Below the pieces are notes generated by a model. It worked only from the letters and a program-made list of their open reading frames with translations, was not told the origin of the DNA and ran no database searches. Source: Thermoflexales bacterium (GTDB lineage: Bacteria > Chloroflexota > Anaerolineae > B4-G1 > SLSP01). From it: a DNA stretch of 6,123 bases. The position numbers and the translations under genes are program-made. Where the stretch lies: assembly GCA_015486785.1 (NCBI GenBank), contig WFQZ01000198.1, positions 1 through 6,123 on the forward strand, read 5' to 3'. This document shows, in pieces, positions 1 through 5,519 of the stretch. Within the stretch, counting starts at the first letter, position 1. Every line of letters starts with the position of its first letter.

Positions 1-24
1 ACTTCCGAAGTGCGTCGCAACTCC

Positions 25-192
25 AGCGGCTGTAATTCAAAACGCAGCGGCTGTAATTCAAAACGCAGCGGCTGTAATTCAAAACGCAGCGGCTGTAATT
101 CAAAACGCAGCGGCTGCATTTCAAAACGTAGCGGCTGCATTTCAAAACGTAGCGGCTGTAATTCAAAACGCAGCGGCTGTATTTCTCAACTT
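25..192. repeat. 21-bp direct tandem repeat, seven full copies plus one degenerate copy
   Basis: Seven contiguous 21-bp units start at 25, 46, 67, 88, 109, 130 and 151, and a decayed eighth lies at 172-192. The core is AGCGGCTGTAATTCAAAA followed by CGC. Units 5 and 6 (109-150) share a variant with TGCATTT in place of TGTAATT and end in CGT instead of CGC. There are no spacers. The period is a multiple of three, so reading frames pass through without stops: plus-strand heptads CNSKRSG/CISKRSG and minus-strand heptads RFELQPL/RFEMQPL. It is also exactly two turns of B-DNA, so the AAAA tracts recur on the same helical face just upstream of a promoter. Whether it is coding, structural or a neutral minisatellite cannot be decided here. 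Confidence 0.95.
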
Positions 193-224
193 CGCGCTCT
201 TGCCTCAGGTCGGGCAATGACGTT

Positions 225-252
225 TTGACAATGCTATGGCCTTCCGTATACT
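225..252 (+). promoter_or_regulatory. Sigma-70-type promoter of the GH13 gene
   Basis: A perfect -35 box TTGACA (225-230) is followed, after a 16-bp spacer, by the -10 box TATACT (247-252). Initiation is expected near 259. This gives a leader of about 93 nt before the SD-supported start codon at 352. It lies just downstream of the tandem repeats. The call rests on motif match and spacing only. Confidence 0.8.
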
Positions 253-261
253 TTAGGTATG

Positions 262-291
262 AACAGGGCGATTGTCATCAATCGCCCTGTT
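262..291 (+). promoter_or_regulatory. Leader stem-loop 1 of the GH13 transcript
   Basis: A perfect 12-bp inverted repeat (262-273 with 280-291; arm AACAGGGCGATT) encloses a 6-nt loop. It starts about 3 nt after the predicted transcription start, so it would form the extreme 5' end of the mRNA. No T-tract follows, which argues against a simple intrinsic terminator. A 5' stabilising hairpin, a regulator binding site at the DNA level (palindromic operator just downstream of the promoter) or part of an attenuator are all possible. Confidence 0.75.
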
Positions 292-308
292 ACATCCGGG
301 GCAACCTA

Positions 309-334
309 CCGGCGGAGCGTAGAACGCCCGCCGG
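309..334 (+). promoter_or_regulatory. Leader stem-loop 2 of the GH13 transcript
   Basis: CCGGCGG (309-315) pairs with CCGCCGG (328-334). After one bulged A (316), GCGT (317-320) pairs with ACGC (324-327), leaving a 3-nt AGA loop. The result is an almost continuous 11-bp GC-rich stem. It ends 6 nt before the purine-rich SD stretch at 341-348, so it could influence ribosome access. No T-tract follows beyond ATATTT. Confidence 0.65.
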
Positions 335-340
335 ATATTT

Positions 341-348
341 GGGGGAGG
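341..348 (+). promoter_or_regulatory. Shine-Dalgarno site that sets the GH13 start
   Basis: GGGGGAGG lies 3 nt before the ATG at 352. The frame is also open from an upstream ATG at 259, but that codon coincides with the predicted transcription start and has no SD, so 352 is the better start. The spacing is short, but the anti-SD match is strong. Confidence 0.7.
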
Positions 349-351
349 ACA

Positions 352-2190
352 ATGAGGGAAAACATCATCTTTGGTACGCATAGCAGCGCGGAATTGCGCA
401 TTTTGAATCACCGAGCCAGGCGGAGTGGCATCCAGCACGGGGCCAACATCACCCCACGCGATCCACGTCCTGGGGAACCGGTCACGCTTCACGTGTGGAC
501 CGGCCCCGATGTGGAGGTGCAGCAGATGATGTGTTTTTATACGACGGATGGGAATATGCCGTCGCCCACCAGTCACTCATTGACGTTGTCTGTGACGGCC
601 ACCGAGTGGGACCCGCTGCTGTGGGGCTATGTCACGCATTGGGAGGCCACGCTGCCCGGTCAAGCGGAGGGCACGGTCGTTTGGTATCGCATTGGGGCGC
701 GGACGGAAGGCGGGACTTGGGTTTTTGCCGATAATCCGCAGCCGGGGCCGCTGCTCATCGCCGAAACCAGGCGGCACTTCGGCGATGATGCGGTGCATCC
801 GCCGCAGAATCGCAGCGGGCAGATGTTCGCTTATACGGTGGATACGCTCCAGCCGCCGGCGTGGGCACGGGAAGCGATTGTGTATCAAATTTTTGTAGAT
901 CGCTTCAATCGCGGTGTGGAACGCCCCTTCATCCAGACGGATGATCTGGAGCAGGTATGCGGGGGAACGCTGCGGGGAGTCACGGAGAAGCTGGATTATC
1001 TGGCAGAGCTGGGAGTCAACACGTTGTGGCTTTCGCCGATTTTCCCCAGCCCCTCGGCCCACGGGTATGACGCCACGGACTATCGGCGGATTGAGCCGCG
1101 CTTGGGCAATATGGCCGACTTCCGGATGCTGGTGCAGGAGGCGCACCGCCGCAATTTGCGCATTGTGCTTGATTTGGCTTTGAATCATTGCAGTGACCGC
1201 CATCCGTTCTTCCAGGATGCGCTGCACACGCCCACCAGTCCCTATCGTGAATGGTTCCACTTTGATAGCATCTATCCACACGGCTATCGGGGGTACTTCG
1301 GCTCGCCGACGATGCCGGAATGGAATCACGCTCATCCGGCGGTGCAGCGGTATCTCATTGAGGCGGCCCGCTTCTGGCTAGGGGAGGGGGTGGATGGTTT
1401 CCGGTTGGACTTTGCCGATGGGCCGGGGCCGTCTTTCTGGAGCATCTTCCGGGCGGCTTGTCGGGCGGTCAATCCCGATGTCTGGCTGTTCGGCGAGATT
1501 GTCCAGCCGCCGAATCTGTTGCAGCCGTATCACGGGCGGTTGGATGGGGCGTTAGATTTTCTATGGGAGCAGCAGGTGCGCCATATGTTGGCGTATGGTC
1601 ACGGGCATTGCACCGAGATGTTCCGCTTCTGCCTGGCGCATCGCGCTGCTTTGCAGCCGGGGTTCTTGCAGCCGGTGTTCATTGATAACCATGACTTGGA
1701 TCGCTTCCTGTTCGCGGCAGAAGGGGATGTGCGCCGTTTGAAGGTCGCGCTGGCGTTCTTGATGCTGTGGCCGCAGCCGCCGATCTTGTTCTACGGAACG
1801 GAGGTGGGCTTGACGCAACGGTACAGCAAGGACGACCCAGGCCGGGGGCTATCCGCCGGGCGGGTGGCGATGGAATGGTCGCCGGAGCGGCAGAACACGG
1901 AGGTGCTGGAGGCGGTGCGGCAGTTGATCGCGTTGCGTAAGGCGCATCCCGATTTGATTTACGGATCGCCTCAAGTGCGCTTTTGCGATACGGCGATGTG
2001 GGTCACTTCTTACACCGGGCAGAACTCTCATTACCTGGTGGCGGTGAACTTGGGGCCGATGAATCGGCGCGTGCCTTCCACGACCGGCACGCTCTTGTGG
2101 AGCAGTGCGCCTGTAGATACGCACATGCCGCCTCTTTCCGTGGCGATCTGGGAGCTTCAGCCTCACGGGGCGGAATCGGCGATGTGGTAG
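352..2190 (+). CDS. GH13 alpha-amylase family enzyme, neopullulanase/cyclomaltodextrinase-like
   Basis: This 612-residue protein is predicted to hydrolyse (or transglycosylate) alpha-1,4 and possibly alpha-1,6 links in maltodextrins or related alpha-glucans. It has no signal peptide or membrane segment, so a cytoplasmic enzyme acting on imported or stored oligosaccharides is likely. Residues ~1-165 form a beta-rich N-terminal domain of the CBM34 or Ig-like type seen in neopullulanase-like enzymes. The (beta/alpha)8 barrel starts near 170 (AIVYQIFVDRF). The GH13 conserved regions are intact: DLALNH (D274, N278, H279), MPEWN (321-325, the position of MPKLN in the neopullulanase subfamily), GFRLD (R351, nucleophile D353), FGE (acid/base E382) and FIDNHD (H447, D448). 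GTEVGL near 483 closes the barrel, and a C-terminal beta domain follows. The exact substrate cannot be read from sequence. The gene is monocistronic, with its own promoter, and converges on htpG. Confidence 0.9.
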   Translation: MRENIIFGTHSSAELRILNHRARRSGIQHGANITPRDPRPGEPVTLHVWTGPDVEVQQMMCFYTTDGNMPSPTSHSLTLSVTATEWDPLLWGYVTHWEATLPGQAEGTVVWYRIGARTEGGTWVFADNPQPGPLLIAETRRHFGDDAVHPPQNRSGQMFAYTVDTLQPPAWAREAIVYQIFVDRFNRGVERPFIQTDDLEQVCGGTLRGVTEKLDYLAELGVNTLWLSPIFPSPSAHGYDATDYRRIEPRLGNMADFRMLVQEAHRRNLRIVLDLALNHCSDRHPFFQDALHTPTSPYREWFHFDSIYPHGYRGYFGSPTMPEWNHAHPAVQRYLIEAARFWLGEGVDGFRLDFADGPGPSFWSIFRAACRAVNPDVWLFGEIVQPPNLLQPYHGRLDGALDFLWEQQVRHMLAYGHGHCTEMFRFCLAHRAALQPGFLQPVFIDNHDLDRFLFAAEGDVRRLKVALAFLMLWPQPPILFYGTEVGLTQRYSKDDPGRGLSAGRVAMEWSPERQNTEVLEAVRQLIALRKAHPDLIYGSPQVRFCDTAMWVTSYTGQNSHYLVAVNLGPMNRRVPSTTGTLLWSSAPVDTHMPPLSVAIWELQPHGAESAMW

Positions 2191-2193
2191 AGG

Positions 2194-2225
2194 CTCGGCG
2201 CGAAGGGATTGGCCTTCGCGCCGAG
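2194..2225. terminator. Shared hairpin terminator between convergent genes
   Basis: A perfect 13-bp inverted repeat (arm CTCGGCGCGAAGG, 2194-2206 with 2213-2225) has a 6-nt loop. It fills most of the 41 bp between the GH13 stop (2190) and the htpG stop (2232). On the plus strand GTTTTA follows four bases later, a weak U-tract. On the minus strand there is none. Position and symmetry suggest bidirectional termination, perhaps factor-assisted for htpG. Confidence 0.65.
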
Positions 2226-2231
2226 TGAGTT

Positions 2232-4097
2232 TTACAGGGCTTTGGAGACGGCTTCCGTGAGCAAGGTCTGGATGCGCGGCACCATGCGCACCGGATCGGG
2301 GTGCAGGCCATCTAGGAGCAGGAGGTTTTCAAATAGCTGCTCAATGGTGGGGTTGATGAGCGGGTCCTCCGGTCGCCGAGCGATCAACTGCGCCAGGTTG
2401 TGGATGAGGGGATGGCGGCGGTTGAGTTCCAGAATCTTCACCGGCACTTCGTAATCCCGCTCCAGCCACTTGCGCACTCGCTGCATATCGTTTTCCGGCC
2501 CGCTGGCGGCGGAAACCAGGCGGCAAGGACTATCTTGCAGCACTTGGGACTCGCGGACTTGCGACACACGATCCCCCAGGACGTTGCGGAAGCGCACGAT
2601 CAGCTCGCTTAGAGCCTCGTCGGAGGTGGTTTCTTCAGGTGATTCCTCCGGCTTCTCCAGCGGTGGGAGTTCTAGCTCCGGATCGTCCACGTTTTTGAAC
2701 GGTTTGCCCTGGTACTCGCGCAAGCTCTGAATGACCAGCGCGTCCAGCGGATCGGTCATGTAGAGCACCTCCAGCCCTCTGGCGCGGAAGGCGTCCAGGT
2801 GCGGGCTGGAATCCACCGCCGCTTCGGAATCCCCCAGGATGTAGTAGAGGGCGGTTTGCTCCTCCGACATCCGCCCCACGTAGGTTTCCAGCGAAATCCA
2901 CCGACCCTCTGATTGCGAGGTCTTGTAGCGCAGCAGCGGGAGCAAGTCGTCCCGCCCGCCGAAGTCGGTGGTCACGCCTTCCTTAATGAAGATGCCGAAC
3001 GATTCCCAGAAGATCGCGTAATCCTCCGGCTTCTCCGCGCCCAGCTCCTTGAGGGCCTTGATGATGCGGCCTCGCAGGGCTTTCTTGATGTGTCCCACGG
3101 CGCGGTTGCTCTGCACCGTTTCGCGGGCCACGTTGAGCGGGATGTCCGCCGAATCTACGACACCTTCAATGAAGCGCAGGTATTCGGGCAGCATATCCTT
3201 GTTGTGCTCCTGGATGAGCACCTTGCGCGAGTAGAGTTTGAGGCCGTAGTCGGTCTTGGGCGCGAGGACGTTGTGACCGGTGCCGCGCGGCACGTAGAGG
3301 ATGCTGTGAATGTCCACCGGCACGTCGGCCACGATGTGCAGGTGCAAGAGTGGCTGCTCAAAGTCCAAGGTCAATTGGCGGTAGAAGTCGTCGTACTCTT
3401 CGTCCGTGATTTCGGAGGGGGAACGCTGCCACAAGGCTTGCTGTTGATTGACGACCTCGTCGTCCACGTAGATGGGGAACGCGACGTAGTCCGAATGCTG
3501 CTTGATGATCTGCTTGATCCGCCAGGGAGAGGCAAACTCCGCCGCGTCCTCCTTGAGTTGTACTTCAACCACCGTGCCGCGCGTCTCCTTCTCCGCCGGG
3601 GTGATGGTGTAAGCACTGTCGCCGCGCGAAGTCCACGTCCAGGCCTGGGCATCAGGGCGATAGGATCGCGTGGTCACCCGTACCTCGTCGGCCACCATAA
3701 ACACGGCGTAAAATCCCACGCCGAATTGGCCGATGATGTCATCGGGCCGCTGCCCTTCCTCCAGCGTCTTGAGGAACGCCAACGCTCCCGAATGGGCAAT
3801 CGTGCCCAGATTTTCCACCAACTCCTCGTGTGTCATGCCGATCCCGCTATCGGAGATGGTCAACGTCTTGGCTTCCTCGTCCACATCCACGTGGATGGCT
3901 AACTCGGCATCCGGGTCATGCACCTCCCGATTGGTCAGCATCTCGAATTGGAGCCGGTGCAGGGCGTCCGAGGCATTGGAAATCAACTCCCGCAAGAAAA
4001 TCTCCCGCTCCTTGTACAGGGAATGAGAGAGGATGTGTAACAATTGCTGTACTTCCGTTTTGAATGTCAATGATTCCACAGTATGCTCTGCGCTCAT
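2232..4097 (-). CDS. htpG: Hsp90-family molecular chaperone HtpG
   Basis: This is a complete 621-residue bacterial Hsp90, close to the usual family length of about 620-640. It is an ATP-dependent cytosolic dimeric chaperone that remodels client proteins, typically with the DnaK system. The N-terminal GHKL ATPase domain (~1-215) shows ELISNASDAL (E37, N41, D44), DSGIGM (83-88), the lid motif GTIAHSGA (98-105), GQFGVGFY (123-130) and the G-x-T motif near 174. The middle domain carries the conserved PLNVARE segment with the ATP-contacting arginine R325. An acidic, proline/glutamate-rich linker (~480-500) precedes the C-terminal dimerisation domain. The start at 4097 is chosen because AGGAGG lies 5 nt upstream and the protein begins like typical HtpG. 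The frame runs 33 codons further upstream, but through the promoter. No CIRCE (HrcA operator) element is seen. Confidence 0.97.
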   Translation of the reverse strand: MSAEHTVESLTFKTEVQQLLHILSHSLYKEREIFLRELISNASDALHRLQFEMLTNREVHDPDAELAIHVDVDEEAKTLTISDSGIGMTHEELVENLGTIAHSGALAFLKTLEEGQRPDDIIGQFGVGFYAVFMVADEVRVTTRSYRPDAQAWTWTSRGDSAYTITPAEKETRGTVVEVQLKEDAAEFASPWRIKQIIKQHSDYVAFPIYVDDEVVNQQQALWQRSPSEITDEEYDDFYRQLTLDFEQPLLHLHIVADVPVDIHSILYVPRGTGHNVLAPKTDYGLKLYSRKVLIQEHNKDMLPEYLRFIEGVVDSADIPLNVARETVQSNRAVGHIKKALRGRIIKALKELGAEKPEDYAIFWESFGIFIKEGVTTDFGGRDDLLPLLRYKTSQSEGRWISLETYVGRMSEEQTALYYILGDSEAAVDSSPHLDAFRARGLEVLYMTDPLDALVIQSLREYQGKPFKNVDDPELELPPLEKPEESPEETTSDEALSELIVRFRNVLGDRVSQVRESQVLQDSPCRLVSAASGPENDMQRVRKWLERDYEVPVKILELNRRHPLIHNLAQLIARRPEDPLINPTIEQLFENLLLLDGLHPDPVRMVPRIQTLLTEAVSKAL

Positions 4098-4102
4098 ACG
4101 TT

Positions 4103-4108
4103 CCTCCT
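4103..4108 (-). promoter_or_regulatory. Shine-Dalgarno site that sets the htpG start
   Basis: On the minus strand AGGAGG lies 5 nt before the ATG at 4097-4095. It favours this start over the in-frame ATG 33 codons upstream, which has no SD and lies upstream of the predicted htpG transcription start. Confidence 0.85.
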
Positions 4109-4167
4109 GGGATAGATTTGATCTTTCAACATCAGTGACTACTATACCGGCACGAGATAAGAACCAG

Positions 4168-4196
4168 ATTAGAATGGGTGCTTGCGGGTTTGACAA
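4168..4196 (-). promoter_or_regulatory. Promoter of htpG
   Basis: Read on the minus strand, the -35 box TTGTCA (4196-4191) is followed, after 17 bp, by the -10 box TCTAAT (4173-4168). Each box has one mismatch to consensus. Initiation is expected near 4161, giving a leader of about 63 nt. The -35 box overlaps the -35 box of the divergent promoter. A vegetative-type promoter without CIRCE suggests basal expression, although other heat-shock control cannot be excluded. Confidence 0.65.
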
Positions 4197-4218
4197 AAGT
4201 CATTGTTGCCCGTACATT
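4190..4218 (+). promoter_or_regulatory. Promoter of the receiver-TM-SUMF1 gene
   Basis: A perfect TTGACA (4190-4195) is followed, after 17 bp, by TACATT (4213-4218). The start of transcription should fall near 4225, leaving a leader of about 24 nt that contains the SD. Bases 4191-4195 are shared with the -35 box of the htpG promoter on the other strand. Confidence 0.75.
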
Positions 4219-4236
4219 GGAGCAAGCACGCTGACG

Positions 4237-4242
4237 AGGAGG
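4237..4242 (+). promoter_or_regulatory. Shine-Dalgarno site that sets the start at 4249
   Basis: AGGAGG lies 6 nt before ATG 4249. The frame is open upstream to 4033, but that extension would run antisense through the htpG start and across the promoter. The residues after 4249 (MKTILVVDD) are also a classic receiver-domain N-terminus. Confidence 0.9.
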
Positions 4243-4248
4243 CTGGAG

Positions 4249-5433
4249 ATGAAAACGATCCTGGTAGTTGACGACAATCACGACTTGGTGGATGGGATCA
4301 AGCTGACGTTGGAGATGGAAGGGTTTGAGGTGCTGACGGCCTTTTCGGGGCAGGAAGCCTTGCAGGTTTTGGAGCACACGATCCCCGATCTCATCCTGGC
4401 CGATATTATGATGCCTCACCTGGACGGCTACGAGTTGTACATCCGCGTACACCGCAACCAGTTGTGGATGAAAATCCCCTTCATCTTTCTGACGGCCAAG
4501 ACCAGCGATGAGGACGTGCGTAAGGGCAAGGAGATGGGCGTGGATGATTACATCACCAAGCCTTTTGATCCGCAGGACCTGGTCGCCGCAATCCGGGGGA
4601 AGCTCAAGCGGGTGGCGGAGTTAAGCGGCGGCCCGACCACCACGGAAGTATGGCCGCACGTCAAATACGTGTTGCAGGGGCGGATCGGCCCGGTGCCTGT
4701 ACCGGTGCTGATCCTGTTGCTGGTGGCGGCTCTCGTCTCGCTGCCGGTGCTGTTTTTGCGTCCCCAAGCGCAAACGCAGCCGCAGGCTTTCTCTTCCCCG
4801 CTGCGGGCCGATGTCAGCGAGATGGTCACGATACCGGCGGGCAAGTTCATCATGGGCGGCGTATCCAACGGCGCGAAGCCGCCCCACGAAGTCTATCTGC
4901 CCACGTATCAGATTGACCGGTACGAAGTGACAATGGAGCAATATCACGCCTTCGTTGAGGAAACCGGGCATGCCGCCCCCTGGGGATCATACGCTCCGGA
5001 GATGGCCGATTACCCCGTCACCAACATCTCCTGGGACGATGCGCGAGCTTACTGCGCCTGGGCCGGGAAGAAACTGCCCACCGAGGCGGAGTGGGAAAAA
5101 GCCGCGCGGGGCACGGACGGGCGCACCTATCCATGGGGCGATACGTGGCGCGAGGGCGTGGCGAACACCAAGGAAGGCGGCGCGGGCAGCGCGGAAATCG
5201 TCGGCAGCTACCCGCAAGGCGCCAGTCCCTACGGCGTGGAAGACATGGCCGGGAACGTCTGGGAGTGGACGGAGGATTGGTACAACGCCGATCAACTGGG
5301 GCGCGTGATTCGGGGCGGCGCGTGGAACGCCATCCATAGCTGGGCACAAGCCTTCGCCCGCAACCAACTCCCCCCGCAAACGCTCCAAGAAAACGTCGGC
5401 TTCCGCTGCGCCCGCGAGGCGCAATCGCCGTGA
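4249..5433 (+). CDS. Receiver domain - transmembrane helix - SUMF1/FGE-like domain fusion protein
   Basis: This 394-residue protein has an unusual architecture. Residues 1-122 form a CheY-like receiver with all key residues: acidic pair D8/D9, phospho-acceptor D52 in ADIMMP, T82 and K104 in TKPF. A short basic linker is followed by one hydrophobic helix (~149-170). Residues ~190-391 are a SUMF1/FGE-sulfatase fold: MVTIPAGKFIMGG (192-204), ISWDDARAYC (260-269), KLPTEAEWEKAARG (275-288), YPWG (294-297), GNVWEWTEDW (335-344), RGGAW (355-359) and GFRC (384-387). Basic residues before the helix predict the receiver inside and the SUMF1 domain outside the cytoplasm. The two catalytic cysteines of aerobic FGE align with A361 and A366, so formylglycine formation is unlikely; a binding or structural role is inferred. 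No DNA-binding output domain is present. A histidine kinase partner is not visible. No clear terminator follows, and the next gene has its own promoter. Confidence 0.85.
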   Translation: MKTILVVDDNHDLVDGIKLTLEMEGFEVLTAFSGQEALQVLEHTIPDLILADIMMPHLDGYELYIRVHRNQLWMKIPFIFLTAKTSDEDVRKGKEMGVDDYITKPFDPQDLVAAIRGKLKRVAELSGGPTTTEVWPHVKYVLQGRIGPVPVPVLILLLVAALVSLPVLFLRPQAQTQPQAFSSPLRADVSEMVTIPAGKFIMGGVSNGAKPPHEVYLPTYQIDRYEVTMEQYHAFVEETGHAAPWGSYAPEMADYPVTNISWDDARAYCAWAGKKLPTEAEWEKAARGTDGRTYPWGDTWREGVANTKEGGAGSAEIVGSYPQGASPYGVEDMAGNVWEWTEDWYNADQLGRVIRGGAWNAIHSWAQAFARNQLPPQTLQENVGFRCAREAQSP

Positions 5434-5476
5434 GGGCAGTAAATTGTTCCGCATCGCGCACGAGATTTCCCTTCGC

Positions 5477-5504
5477 TTGACAAAGCATTCCTTCTCTTTA
5501 CACT
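5477..5504 (+). promoter_or_regulatory. Promoter of the PP2C-like gene
   Basis: A perfect TTGACA (5477-5482) is followed, after 16 bp, by TACACT (5499-5504), within the 86-bp gap after the previous stop codon. Transcription should start near 5511, only about 9 nt before the ATG at 5520, so the mRNA would be nearly leaderless. Confidence 0.7.
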
Positions 5505-5519
5505 GGTGCGGGTGATTGT

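Noticed and set aside
25..192. CRISPR array
   Set aside because: The 21-bp units are contiguous with no variable spacers, and no cas genes are present.
10..228. Small plus-strand protein of 72 codons made of CNSKRSG heptads
   Set aside because: It is almost entirely the tandem repeat, starts at a GTG without a convincing SD, and ends by overlapping the GH13 promoter -35 region. The frame is open simply because 21 is divisible by three.
577..1335. Minus-strand open frame of 252 codons inside the GH13 gene
   Set aside because: It is antisense to the conserved GH13 catalytic regions, with no recognisable domain.
2913..3902. Plus-strand open frame of 329 codons inside htpG
   Set aside because: It lies wholly antisense to a complete, motif-rich htpG and shows no recognisable domain. 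It is a by-product of GC-rich codon usage.
4141..4146. TATAGT (minus strand) as the htpG -10 box
   Set aside because: No acceptable -35 hexamer lies 15-18 bp upstream and there is no extended -10 TGn. The TTGTCA-17-TCTAAT pair slightly upstream is a much better match.
4033..4248. 72-codon N-terminal extension of the receiver gene
   Set aside because: It overlaps the htpG start in antisense and crosses the promoter. The SD and the canonical receiver N-terminus fix the start at 4249.
5418..5429. Small hairpin GGCG/CGCC as terminator of the 4249 gene
   Set aside because: There are only four base pairs, inside the last codons and without a T-tract, so it is too weak to call.
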